A stretch of 64,000 bases of DNA from Phylloscopus collybita (taxonomy: Eukaryota > Chordata > Aves > Passeriformes > Phylloscopidae): contig JAJNNQ010000139.1 in assembly GCA_027886175.1 (NCBI GenBank), positions 992,001 through 1,056,000 on the forward strand, read 5' to 3'. The notes beneath the pieces were generated by a model, which searched no databases, was not told the DNA's origin, and saw only the letters and a list, made by a program, of their open reading frames with translations. Positions 49,639 through 63,028 of the stretch are shown piece after piece (the stretch's first letter is position 1; each line of letters opens with the position of its first letter). Position numbers and translations under genes: made by a program.

Positions 49639-52600
49639 CAGGCAGACAGCATTAGACAGGAACGGTGGTCCTTTTCAATGGGAAACCAAAGTCTCCGCCC
49701 CAGGTTCCTGATGTCAATTTGTAGGAAGCCTTTGGCTCTACAGGGGCAGACAAACTTCCATCTGGTGGTAGATTGCACATGAGAGACATCCTCATTTGTA
49801 TGGAATTTTAGTGGAATTTTAATAGGCAGAAGCCTCGTGGCAGGCACACATCATTAGACACGAACGCTGGCCCATTTCCATGGGAAACCAAAGTTTCCAA
49901 TCCAGGATCCTGATGTCAGTTTGAAGGAGGCGTTTGGCACTACAAGGGCAGACAAAGTTCCGTCTGGTGGTTGATTGCATCGAGGAGATATCCTCATTTG
50001 TATGGAATTTCAGCAGGCAGAAGCCCAGTGGCACGCAGACAGCATTAGACATGAACAATGGACCTTTTCCATGGGAAACCAAAGTCTCCAGCTCACGTTC
50101 CTGATGTCAGTTTGTAGGAGGCCTTTGGAACTACAAGGGCAGACAAACTTCCATCTGGTGGTAGATTGCACCTGGGAGATATCCTCATTTGTATAGAATT
50201 TTAGTGGAATTTTAGTAGGCAGAAGTCCAGCGGCAGGCAGACAGCATTACACACGAACGCTGGCCAATATCCATGGGAAACCAAAGTCTCCAACCCAGGC
50301 TCCTCATGTCAGTTTGTAGGAGGCCTTTGGCATTAAAAGGGCAGACAAACTTTCATCTGGTGGGAAATTGCATTTGGGAGATATCCTCATATGTATGGAA
50401 CTTTGGTAGGCATATGCCCACTGGCAGGCAGACAGCATTAGACACGAACGGTGGCCTCTTTCCATGGAAAAACAAAGTCTCCAGCCCACGTTCCTAATGT
50501 CAGTTTTTAGGAGACCTCTGGCACTACAGGAGGAGACAAACTTCCAACTGCTGGCATATTGCATCTGGGAGATATCCTCATTTGTGAGGTATTTCAGCAG
50601 GCATAACACCAGTGACAGGCAGACAGCATTAGACACGAACGGTGCCCCTTTTCCATGGGAAACCAAAGTCTCCACCCCACGTTCCTGACGTCAGTTTTTA
50701 GGAGGCATTTGGCACTACAGAGGCAGACAAACTTCCATCTGGTGGTAGATTGCATCTGGGAGACATCCTCATTTGTATGGAATTTTAGTGGGATTTTAAT
50801 AGGCAGAAGCCTAGTGGTAGACGCAAGTCATTAGACACGAACGCTGGCCCATTTCCATGGGAAACCAAAGTCTCCACTCCAGGTTCCTGATGTGAGTTTG
50901 TAGGAGGCCTTTGGCACTACAAGAGCAGACAAAGTTCCATCTGGTTGTTGATTGCATCGAGGAGATATCCTCATTTGTATGGAATTTCAGCAGGCAGAAG
51001 CCCAGTGGCAGGCAGACAGCATTAGACACGAACAATGGACCTTTTCCATGGGAAACCAAAATCTCCACCCCACGTTGCTGATGTCTCATTGTAGGAGGCG
51101 TTTTCGAATATAAGGGCAGAAAAACTTCCATCTGGTGTTAGGTTGTAGCTGGGAGATATACTCATTTTTATGGAATTTTAGTGGAATTTTAGTAGGCAGA
51201 ATCCCAGCAGCATGTAGACAGAATTAGACATGAATAGTGGCCCATTTCCATAGGAAACCAAAGTCTCCAACCCATGATCCTGATGTCATTTTCTAGGAGG
51301 CCTCTGGCACTACAAGAGGGGACAAACTTCCAATTGGTGGCATATTGCATCTGGGAGATATCCTCATTTGTATGTAATTTTAGTACCCATAAGCCCAGTG
51401 GCAGGCAGACAGCATTAGACACGAACGGTGGCCCTTTTCCAGGGGAAACCAAAGTCTCCGCCCCAGGTTCCTGATGACAATTTGTAGGAGGCCTTTGGAA
51501 TTACAAGGGCAGACAAACTTCTATCTGGTGGTAGATTGCACCTGGGAGATATCCTCATTTGTATAGAATTTTAGTGGAATTTTAGTAGGCATAAGCCCAG
51601 TGGCAGGCAGACAGCATTAGACACGAACAAGGGACCTTTTCCATGGGAAACCAAAGTCTCCACCTCACGTTCCTGATGTCAGTTTGTAGGAGGGCTTTGG
51701 AACTACAAGGGCAGACAAACTTCCATCTGGTGGTAGATTGCACCTGGGAGATATCCTCATTTGTGAGGAATTTCAGAAGGCATAACCCCAGTGGCAGGCA
51801 GATAGCATTAGACACGAACGGTGCCCTTTTCCATGGGAAACCAAAGTCTCCATCCCACGTTCCTGATGTCAGTCATTAAGAGGCGAATGGAACTACAAGG
51901 GCAGAAAAATTTCCATCTGGTGGTAGATTGGACCTGGGAGATATCGCCATTTGTATGGAATTTTAGTGGTATTTTAGTAGGCAGAAGTCCAGCGGCAGGC
52001 AGACAGCATTACACACGAACGCTGGCCAATATCCATGGGAAACCAAAGTCTCCAACCCAGGCTCCTCATGTCAGTTTGTAGGAGGCCTTTGGCATTAAAA
52101 GGGCAGACAAACTTCCATCTGGTGGTTGATTGCATCGGCGAGATATGCTCATTTGTATGGGATTTCAGAAGGCAGAAGCCAAGTGGCACGCAGACAGCAT
52201 TGGACACGAACAGTGGCCCATTTCCATGGGAAACCAAAATCTCCACCCCACGTTGCTGATGTCTCATTGTAGGAGGCGTTTTCCAATATAAGGGCAGAAA
52301 AACTTCCATCTGGTTGTAGATTGCACCTGGGAGATATCCTCATTTCTATGGAATTTTAGTGGAATTTTAGTAGGAAGAAACCCAGTGGCAGGCAGACAGC
52401 ATTAGACACGAACAATGGCCCATTTCTATGGGAAACCAAAGCCTCAACTCCGGGTTCCAGGTGTCATTTTGTAGGAGGCCTTTGGCACTACAAGGGCAGA
52501 CAAAGTTCCGTCTTGTGTTTGATTGAATCGAGGAGATACCCTCATTTGTATGGAATTTCAGCAGGCAGAAGCCCAGTGGCAGGCAGACAGCATTAGACAC

Positions 52601-54947
52601 GAACAATGGACTTTTTCCATGGGAAACCAAAGTCTCCACCTCACGTTCCTGATGTCAGTTTGTAGGAGGCCTTTGGAAATACAAGGGCAGGCAAACTTCC
52701 ATCTGGTGGTAGATTGCACCTGGGAGATAACCTCATTTCTATAGAATTTTAGTGGAATTTTAGTAGGCATAAGGCCAGTGGCTGCCAGACAGCATTAGAC
52801 ACGAACGGTGGGCATTTCTTTGGGAAACAAAAGTCTCCACCCCCCGTTCGGGATGTCAGTTTTTAGGTGGCCTTTGGCACTACGGGGGCAGAAAAACTTC
52901 CACCCAGTGGTAGATTACACCTGGGAGATATCCTCATTTGTATGGAACTTCAGCAGTCATCACCACAGTGCCAGGCAGACAGCATTAGACAGGAACGGTG
53001 GTCCTTTTCCATGGGAAAGCAAAGTCTCCACCCCAGGTTCCTGATGGCAGTTTGTAGGAGACCTTTGGAAACACAAGGGCAGAGAATCTTCCATCTGGTG
53101 TTAGATTGCACCTGGGAGATATACTCATTTGTATGGAATTTTAGTGGAATATTAGTAGACAGAATCCCAGCTGCAGGTAGACAGAATTAGACATGAATAG
53201 TGGCTCATTTCCATGGGAAACCAAAGTCTCCACCCCAGGTTCCTCATGTCATTTTCTAGGAGGCCTCTGGCACTACAGGAGGAGAAAAAGTTCCTATTGG
53301 TGGCATATTGCATCTGGGAGATATCCTCATTTGTATGTAATTTTAATAGCCATAAGCCCAGTGGCAGGCAGACAGTATTAGACACGAACGGTGGCCCTTT
53401 TCCATGGTAAACCAAAGTCTCCGCCTCAGGTTCTTGATGTCAATTTGTAGGAAGCCTTTGGCTCTTCAGGGGCAGACAAACTTCCATCTGGTGGTAGATT
53501 GCACCTGGGAGACATCCTCATTTGTATAGAATTTTAGTGGAATTTTAGTCGGCATAAGCCCAGTGTCTCGCAGACAGCATTAGACACGAACTGTGGTCCA
53601 TTTCCTTGGGAAACCAAAGTCTCCATCTCACATGCCTGATGTCAGTTTGTAGGAGGCCTTTGGCACTACAAGGGCAGATAAACTTCCAACTGGTGGTAGA
53701 TTCCGTGCGGGAGATATCCTCATTTGTGAGGAATTTCAGCAGGCATAACCCCAGTGGCAGGCAGACAGCATTAGACACAAACGGTGGTCCTTTTCCATGG
53801 GAAACCGAAGTCTCTACCCCACGTTCCTGATATTAGTTTGTAAGAGGCCTTTGGAAGTACAAGGGCAGAAAAACTTCCATCTGGTGGTAGATTGCACCTG
53901 GGAGATATCCTCATTTTTATGGAACTTCAGTGGTATTAAAGTAGGCAGAAATCCAGCAGCAGGCAGACTGCTTTACACACGAACGCTGGCCCATATCCAT
54001 GGGAAACCAAAGTGTCCACTCCAGGCTCCTCATGTCAGTTTATAGAAGGCCTTTGGAAATACAAGGGCAGAAAAACTTATATCTGGCGGTAGACTGCACC
54101 CGGGAGATGTCTTCATTTGTATGGAATTTCAGTGGAATTTTCGTAGGTAGAAGCCCAATGGCCGACAGACATTAGTAGACACGAACGGTGGCCCTTTTCC
54201 ATGGGAAAACAAAGTCTCCAACCCAGGCTCCTGATGTCAGTTTGTAGGAGGCCTTTGGCACTACAAGGGCAGACAAACCTCCATCTAGTGGTGGATCGCA
54301 CCTCGTAGATGTCCTTATTTGTATGGAATTTTAGTGGTATTTTAGTACTCAGAAGCCCAGTTGCAGACAGAGAGCATTAAACATGAACGGTGGGCCTTTT
54401 CCATAGGAAACCAAAGTCTCCACGCCAGGTTCCGAATGTCAGTATAAAGGAGGCCTTTGGCACTGCAAGAGCAGACAAACTTCCATCTGGTGGCATATTG
54501 CATCTGGGAGATATCCTCATTTGTATGGAACTTCAGCAGTCATAACCACAGTGCCAGGCAGACAGCATTAGACAGGAACGGTGGTCCTTTTCCATGGGAA
54601 ACCAAAGTCTCCACCCTAGGTTTCTGATGGCAGTTTGTAGGAGGCCTTTGGAAACATAAGGGCAGAGAAACTTCCATCTGGTGTTAGTTTGCACCTTGGA
54701 GATATTCGCATTTGTATGGAATTTTAGAGGAATTTTAGTAGGCAGAATCCCAGCGGCAGGCAGACAGAATTAGACATGAATAGAGGCCCATTTCCATGGG
54801 AAACCAAAGTCTCCACCCCAGGTTCCTGATGTCATTTTCTAGGAGGCCTCTGGCACTACAAGACGAGACAAACTTCCAACTGGTGGCATATTGCATCTGG
54901 GAGATATCCTCATTTGTATGTAATTTTAGTAGGCATAAGCCCAGTGG
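49639..54947 (+). repeat. Sat2 HOR unit 2, complete (5309 bp, 27 monomers)
   Basis: This is a near-identical copy of unit 1. Differences seen by eye are isolated substitutions: CAGATGGCAG at 45678 versus CAGCAGGCAG at 50987; CGAACAGTGCCC at 46506 versus CGAACGGTGCCC at 51815; GGTTCCGGGTG at 47143 versus GGTTCCAGGTG at 52452; and TAGATTAC at 46223 versus TAGATTGC at 51532. No length change was noted between the two units. This unit is the best template for interpreting the shortened units that follow. Confidence 0.92.
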
Positions 54948-56125
54948 CAGGCAGACAGCATTAGACAGGAACGGTGGTCCTTTTCAATGGGAAACCAAAG
55001 TCTCCGCCCCAGGTTCCTGATGTCAATTTGTAGGAAGCCTTTGGCTCTACAGGGGCAGACAAACTTCCATCTGGTGGTAGATTGCACATGAGAGACATCC
55101 TCATTTGTATGGAATTTTAGTGGAATTTTAATAGGCAGAAGCCTCGTGGCAGGCACACATCATTAGACACGAACGCTGGCCCATTTCCATGGGAAACCAA
55201 AGTTTCAAATCCAGGATCCTGATGTCAGTTTGAAGGAGGCGTTTGGCACTACAAGGGCAGACAAAGTTCCGTCTGGTGGTTGATTGCATCGAGGAGATAT
55301 CCTCATTTGTATGGAATTTCAGCAGGCAGAAGCCCAGTGGCACGCAGACAGCATTAGACATGAACAATGGACCTTTTCCATGGGAAACCAAAGTCTCCAC
55401 CTCACGTTCCTGATGTCAGTTTGTAGGAGGCCTTTGGAAATACAAGGGCAGGCAAACTTCCATCTGGTGGTAGATTGCACCTGGGAGATAACCTCATTTC
55501 TATAGAATTTTAGTGGAATTTTAGTAGGCATAAGGCCAGTGGCTGCCAGACAGCATTAGACACGAACGGTGGGCATTTCTTTGGGAAACAAAAGTCTCCA
55601 CCCCCCGTTCGGGATGTCAGTTTTTAGGTGGCCTTTGGCACTACGGGGGCAGAAAAACTTCCACCCAGTGGTAGATTACACCTGGGAGATATCCTCATTT
55701 GTATGGAACTTCAGCAGTCATCACCACAGTGCCAGGCAGACAGCATTAGACAGGAACGGTGGTCCTTTTCCATGGGAAAGCAAAGTCTCCACCCCAGGTT
55801 CCTGATGGCAGTTTGTAGGAGGCCTTTGGAAACACAAGGGCAGAGAATCTTCCATCTGGTGTTAGATTGCACCTGGGAGATATTCGCATTTGTATGGAAT
55901 TTTAGAGGAATTTTAGTAGGCAGAATCCCAGCGGCAGGCAGACAGAATTAGACATGAATAGAGGCCCATTTCCATGGGAAACCAAAGTCTCCACCCCAGG
56001 TTCCTGATGTCATTTTCTAGGAGGCCTCTGGCACTACAAGACGAGACAAACTTCCAACTGGTGGCATATTGCATCTGGGAGATATCCTCATTTGTATGTA
56101 ATTTTAGTAGGCATAAGCCCAGTGG
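54948..56125 (+). repeat. Sat2 HOR unit 3, doubly deleted (1178 bp, about 6 monomers)
   Basis: It follows unit 2 to 55373, then jumps forward 2548 bp (13 monomers) in HOR coordinates inside the identical tract 55374-55399. It jumps again by 1583 bp (8 monomers) inside GGAGATAT at 55876-55883. Diagnostic bases flanking the first jump are C at 55373 and C at 55400. Those flanking the second are G at 55875 and T at 55884. After the second jump it resembles unit 2 from about 54698 onward. Confidence 0.88.
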
Positions 56126-58886
56126 CAGGCAGACAGCATTAGACAGGAACGGTGGTCCTTTTCAATGGGAAACCAAAGTCTCCGCCCCAGGTTCCTGATG
56201 TCAATTTGTAGGAAGCCTTTGGCTCTACAGGGGCAGACAAACTTCCATCTGGTGGTAGATTGCACATGAGAGACATCCTCATTTGTATGGAATTTTAGTG
56301 GAATTTTAATAGGCAGAAGCCTCGTGGCAGGCACACATCATTAGACACGAACGCTGGCCCATTTCCATGGGAAACCAAAGTTTCAAATCCAGGATCCTGA
56401 TGTCAGTTTGAAGGAGGCGTTTGGCACTACAAGGGCAGACAAAGTTCCGTCTGGTGGTTGATTGCATCGAGGAGATATCCTCATTTGTATGGAATTTCAG
56501 CAGGCAGAAGCCCAGTGGCACGCAGACAGCATTAGACATGAACAATGGACCTTTTCCATGGGAAACCAAAGTCTCCACCTCACGTTCCTGATGTCAGTTT
56601 GTAGGAGGCCTTTGGAAATACAAGGGCAGGCAAACTTCCATCTGGTGGTAGATTGCACCTGGGAGATAACCTCATTTCTATAGAATTTTAGTGGAATTTT
56701 AGTAGGCATAAGGCCAGTGGCTGCCAGACAGCATTAGACACGAACGGTGGGCATTTCTTTGGGAAACAAAAGTCTCCACCCCCCGTTCGGGATGTCAGTT
56801 TTTAGGTGGCCTTTGGCACTACGGGGGCAGAAAAACTTCCACCCAGTGGTAGATTACACCTGGGAGATATCCTCATTTGTATGGAACTTCAGCAGTCATC
56901 ACCACAGTGCCAGGCAGACAGCATTAGACAGGAACGGTGGTCCTTTTCCATGGGAAAGCAAAGTCTCCACCCCAGGTTCCTGATGGCAGTTTGTAGGAGG
57001 CCTTTGGAAACACAAGGGCAGAGAATCTTCCATCTGGTGTTAGATTGCACCTGGGAGATATACTCATTTGTATGGAATTTTAGTGGAATATTAGTAGACA
57101 GAATCCCAGCTGCAGGTAGACAGAATTAGACATGAATAGTGGCTCATTTCCATGGGAAACCAAAGTCTCCACCCCAGGTTCCTCATGTCATTTTCTAGGA
57201 GGCCTCTGGCACTACAGGAGGAGAAAAAGTTCCTATTGGTGGCATATTGCATCTAGGAGATATCCTCATTTGTATGTAATTTTAATAGCCATAAGCCCAG
57301 TGGCAGGCAGACAGTATTAGACACAAACGGTGGCCCTTTTCCATGGTAAACCAAAGTCTCCGCCTCAGGTTCTTGATGTCAATTTGTAGGAAGCCTTTGG
57401 CTCTTCAGGGGCAGACAAACTTCCATCTGGTGGTAGATTGCACCTGGGAGACATCCTCATTTGTATAGAATTTTAGTGGAATTTTAGTCGGCATAAGCCC
57501 AGTGTCTCGCAGACAGCATTAGACACGAACTGTGGTCCATTTCCTTGGGAAACCAAAGTCTCCATCTCACATGCCTGATGTCAGTTTGTAGGAGGCCTTT
57601 GGCACTACAAGGGCAGATAAACTTCCAACTGGTGGTAGATTCCGTGCGGGAGATATCCTCATTTGTGAGGAATTTCAGCAGGCATAACCCCAGTGGCAGG
57701 CAGACAGCATTAGACACAAACGGTGGTCCTTTTCCATGGGAAACCGAAGTCTCTACCCCACGTTCCTGATATTAGTTTGTAAGAGGCCTTTGGAAGTACA
57801 AGGGCAGAAAAACTTCCATCTGGTGGTAGATTGCACCTGGGAGATATCCTCATTTTTATGGAATTTCAGTGGTATTAAAGTAGGCAGAAATCCAGCAGCA
57901 GGCAGACTGCTTTACACACGAACGCTGGCCCATATCCATGGGAAACCAAAGTGTCCACTCCAGGCTCCTCATGTCAGTTTATAGAAGGCCTTTGGAAATA
58001 CAAGGGCAGAAAAACTTATATCTGGCGGTAGACTGCACCCGGGAGATGTCTTCATTTGTATGGAATTTCAGTGGAATTTTCGTAGGTAGAAGCCCAATGG
58101 CCGACAGACATTAGTAGACACGAACGGTGGCCCTTTTCCATGGGAAAACAAAGTCTCCAACCCAGGCTCCTGATGTCAGTTTGTAGGAGGCCTTTGGCAC
58201 TACAAGGGCAGACAAACCTCCATCTAGTGGTGGATCGCACCTCGTAGATGTCCTTATTTGTATGGAATTTTAGTGGTATTTTAGTACTCAGAAGCCCAGT
58301 TGCAGACAGAGAGCATTAAACATGAACGGTGGGCCTTTTCCATAGGAAACCAAAGTCTCCACGCCAGGTTCCGAATGTCAGTATAAAGGAGGCCTTTGGC
58401 ACTGCAAGAGCAGACAAACTTCCATCTGGTGGCATATTGCATCTGGGAGATATCCTCATTTGTATGGAACTTCAGCAGTCATAACCACAGTGCCAGGCAG
58501 ACAGCATTAGACAGGAACGGTGGTCCTTTTCCATGGGAAACCAAAGTCTCCACCCTAGGTTTCTGATGGCAGTTTGTAGGAGGCCTTTGGAAACATAAGG
58601 GCAGAGAAACTTCCATCTGGTGTTAGTTTGCACCTTGGAGATATTCGCATTTGTATGGAATTTTAGAGGAATTTTAGTAGGCAGAATCCCAGCGGCAGGC
58701 AGACAGAATTAGACATGAATAGTGGCCCATTTCCATGGGAAACCAAAGTCTCCACCCCAGGTTCCTGATGTCATTTTCTAGGAGGCCTCTGGCACTACAA
58801 GACGAGACAAACTTCCAACTGGTGGCATATTGCATCTGGGAGATATCCTCATTTGTATGTAATTTTAGTAGGCATAAGCCCAGTGG
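56126..58886 (+). repeat. Sat2 HOR unit 4, single deletion (2761 bp, about 14 monomers)
   Basis: It carries the same 13-monomer deletion as unit 3, at 56552-56577, but not the second deletion: TATACTCATTTG is present at 57059. The remainder follows the unit 2 order. Marker GACACAAACGG at 57321 is shared with unit 5 and differs from GACACGAACGG in units 1 and 2. Confidence 0.9.
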
Positions 58887-61647
58887 CAGGCAGACAGCAT
58901 TAGACAGGAACGGTGGTCCTTTTCAATGGGAAACCAAAGTCTCCGCCCCAGGTTCCTGATGTCAATTTGTAGGAAGCCTTTGGCTCTACAGGGGCAGACA
59001 AACTTCCATCTGGTGGTAGATTGCACATGAGAGACATCCTCATTTGTATGGAATTTTAGTGGAATTTTAATAGGCAGAAGCCTCGTGGCAGGCACACATC
59101 ATTAGACACGAACGCTGGCCCATTTCCATGGGAAACCAAAGTTTCAAATCCAGGATCCTGATGTCAGTTTGAAGGAGGCGTTTGGCACTACAAGGGCAGA
59201 CAAAGTTCCGTCTGGTGGTTGATTGCATCGAGGAGATATCCTCATTTGTATGGAATTTCAGCAGGCAGAAGCCCAGTGGCACGCAGACAGCATTAGACAT
59301 GAACAATGGACCTTTTCCATGGGAAACCAAAGTCTCCACCTCACGTTCCTGATGTCAGTTTGTAGGAGGCCTTTGGAAATACAAGGGCAGGCAAACTTCC
59401 ATCTGGTGGTAGATTGCACCTGGGAGATAACCTCATTTCTATAGAATTTTAGTGGAATTTTAGTAGGCATAAGGCCAGTGGCTGCCAGACAGCATTAGAC
59501 ACGAACGGTGGGCATTTCTTTGGGAAACAAAAGTCTCCACCCCCCGTTCGGGATGTCAGTTTTTAGGTGGCCTTTGGCACTACGGGGGCAGAAAAACTTC
59601 CACCCAGTGGTAGATTACACCTGGGAGATATCCTCATTTGTATGGAACTTCAGCAGTCATCACCACAGTGCCAGGCAGACAGCATTAGACAGGAACGGTG
59701 GTCCTTTTCCATGGGAAAGCAAAGTCTCCACCCCAGGTTCCTGATGGCAGTTTGTAGGAGGCCTTTGGAAACACAAGGGCAGAGAATCTTCCATCTGGTG
59801 TTAGATTGCACCTGGGAGATATACTCATTTGTATGGAATTTTAGTGGAATATTAGTAGACAGAATCCCAGCTGCAGGTAGACAGAATTAGACATGAATAG
59901 TGGCTCATTTCCATGGGAAACCAAAGTCTCCACCCCAGGTTCCTCATGTCATTTTCTAGGAGGCCTCTGGCACTACAGGAGGAGAAAAAGTTCCTATTGG
60001 TGGCATATTGCATCTGGGAGATATCCTCATTTGTATGTAATTTTAATAGCCATAAGCCCAGTGGCAGGCAGACAGTATTAGACACAAACGGTGGCCCTTT
60101 TCCATGGTAAACCAAAGTCTCCGCCTCAGGTTCTTGATGTCAATTTGTAGGAAGCCTTTGGCTCTTCAGGGGCAGACAAACTTCCATCTGGTGGTAGATT
60201 GCACCTGGGAGACATCCTCATTTGTATAGAATTTTAGTGGAATTTTAGTCGGCATAAGCCCAGTGTCTCGCAGACAGCATTAGACACGAACTGTGGTCCA
60301 TTTCCTTGGGAAACCAAAGTCTCCATCTCACATGCCTGATGTCAGTTTGTAGGAGGCCTTTGGCACTACAAGGGCAGATAAACTTCCAACTGGTGGTAGA
60401 TTCCGTGCGGGAGATATCCTCATTTGTGAGGAATTTCAGCAGGCATAACCCCAGTGGCAGGCAGACAGCATTAGACACAAACGGTGGTCCTTTTCCATGG
60501 GAAACCGAAGTCTCTACCCCACGTTCCTGATATTAGTTTGTAAGAGGCCTTTGGAAGTACAAGGGCAGAAAAACTTCCATCTGGTGGTAGATTGCACCTG
60601 GGAGATATCCTCATTTTTATGGAACTTCAGTGGTATTAAAGTAGGCAGAAATCCAGCAGCAGGCAGACTGCTTTACACACGAACGCTGGCCCATATCCAT
60701 GGGAAACCAAAGTGTCCACTCCAGGCTCCTCATGTCAGTTTATAGAAGGCCTTTGGAAATACAAGGGCAGAAAAACTTATATCTGGCGGTAGACTGCACC
60801 CGGGAGATGTCTTCATTTGTATGGAATTTCAGTGGAATTTTCGTAGGTAGAAGCCCAATGGCCGACAGACATTAGTAGACACGAACGGTGGCCCTTTTCC
60901 ATGGGAAAACAAAGTCTCCAACCCAGGCTCCTGATGTCAGTTTGTAGGAGGCCTTTGGCACTACAAGGGCAGACAAACCTCCATCTAGTGGTGGATCGCA
61001 CCTCGTAGATGTCCTTATTTGTATGGAATTTTAGTGGTATTTTAGTACTCAGAAGCCCAGTTGCAGACAGAGAGCATTAAACATGAACGGTGGGCCTTTT
61101 CCATAGGAAACCAAAGTCTCCACGCCAGGTTCCGAATGTCAGTATAAAGGAGGCCTTTGGCACTGCAAGAGCAGACAAACTTCCATCTGGTGGCATATTG
61201 CATCTGGGAGATATCCTCATTTGTATGGAACTTCAGCAGTCATAACCACAGTGCCAGGCAGACAGCATTAGACAGGAACGGTGGTCCTTTTCCATGGGAA
61301 ACCAAAGTCTCCACCCTAGGTTTCTGATGGCAGTTTGTAGGAGGCCTTTGGAAACATAAGGGCAGAGAAACTTCCATCTGGTGTTAGTTTGCACCTTGGA
61401 GATATTCGCATTTGTATGGAATTTTAGAGGAATTTTAGTAGGCAGAATCCCAGCGGCACGCAGACAGAATTAGACATGAATAGTGGCCCATTTCCATGGG
61501 AAACCAAAGTCTCCACCCCAGGTTCCTGATGTCATTTTCTAGGAGGCCTCTGGCACTACAAGACGAGACAAACTTCCAACTGGTGGCATATTGCATCTGG
61601 GAGATATCCTCATTTGTATGTAATTTTAGTAGGCATAAGCCCAGTGG
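58887..61647 (+). repeat. Sat2 HOR unit 5, single deletion (2761 bp, about 14 monomers)
   Basis: This is a tandem duplicate of unit 4 at an offset of 2761 bp, with the same deletion crossover at 59313-59338. Differences from unit 4 are few, for example ATCTAGGAGA at 57252 versus ATCTGGGAGA at 60013, and GGAATTTCAG at 57859 versus GGAACTTCAG at 60620. The shared deletion implies a single event followed by amplification. Confidence 0.9.
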
Positions 61648-63028
61648 CAGGCAGACAGCATTAGACAGGAACGGTGGTCCTTTTCAATGGGAAACCAAAG
61701 TCTCCGCCCCAGGTTCCTGATGTCAATTTGTAGGAAGCCTTTGGCTCTACAGGGGCAGACAAACTTCCATCTGGTGGTAGATTGCACATGAGAGACATCC
61801 TCATTTGTATGGAATTTTAGTGGAATTTTAATAGGCAGAAGCCTCGTGGCAGGCACACATCATTAGACACGAACGCTGGCCCATTTCCATGGGAAACCAA
61901 AGTTTCCAATCCAGGATCCTGATGTCAGTTTGAAGGAGGCGTTTGGCACTAGAAGGGCAGACAAAGTTCCGTCTGGTGGTTGATTGCATCGAGGAGATAT
62001 CCTCATTTGTATGGAATTTCAGCAGGCAGAAGCCCAGTGGCACGCAGACAGCATTAGACATGAACAATGGACCTTTTCCATGGGAAACCAAAGTCTCCAG
62101 CTCACGTTCCTGATGTCAGTTTGTAGGAGGCCTTTGGAACTACAAGGGCAGACAAACTTCCATCTGGTGGTAGATTGCACCTGGGAGATATCCTCATTTG
62201 TATAGAATTTTAGTGGAATTTTAGTAGGCAGAAGTCCAGCGGCAGGCAGACAGCATTACACACGAACGCTGGCCAATATCCATGGGAAACCAAAGTCTCC
62301 AACCCAGGCTCCTCATGTCAGTTTGTAGGAGGCCTTTGGCACTACAAGGGCAGACAAACCTCCATCTAGTGGTGGATCGCACCTCGTAGATGTCCTTATT
62401 TGTATGGAATTTTAGTGGTATTTTAGTACTCAGAAGCCCAGTTGCAGACAGAGAGCATTAAACATGAACGGTGGGCCTTTTCCATAGGAAACCAAAGTCT
62501 CCACGCCAGGTTCCGAATGTCAGTATAAAGGAGGCCTTTGGCACTGCAAGAGCAGACAAACTTCCATCTGGTGGCATATTGCATCTGGGAGATATCCTCA
62601 TTTGTATGGAACTTCAGCAGTCATAACCACAGTGCCAGGCAGACAGCATTAGACAGGAACGGTGGTCCTTTTCCATGGGAAACCAAAGTCTCCACCCTAG
62701 GTTTCTGATGGCAGTTTGTAGGAGGCCTTTGGAAACATAAGGGCAGAGAAACTTCCATCTGGTGTTAGTTTGCACCTTGGAGATATTCGCATTTGTATGG
62801 AATTTTAGAGGAATTTTAGTAGGCAGAATCCCAGCGGCAGGCAGACAGAATTAGACATGAATAGAGGCCCATTTCCATGGGAAACCAAAGTCTCCACCCC
62901 AGGTTCCTGATGTCATTTTCTAGGAGGCCTCTGGCACTACAAGACGAGACAAACTTCCAACTGGTGGCATATTGCATCTGGGAGATATCCTCATTTGTAT
63001 GTAATTTTAGTAGGCATAAGCCCAGTGG
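61648..63028 (+). repeat. Sat2 HOR unit 6, independent deletion (1381 bp, about 7 monomers)
   Basis: Unlike units 3-5 this unit keeps the original CCAGCTCACG junction marker at 62097, so it lacks the 13-monomer deletion. It instead removes about 3928 bp (20 monomers) of the full unit, through a crossover inside the identical tract 62315-62341. Diagnostic bases are C at 62314 (CTCATG, left parent) and C at 62342 (GGCACTAC, right parent). It shares the private marker CACTAGAAGG (61948) with the next unit (63329). Confidence 0.88.
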
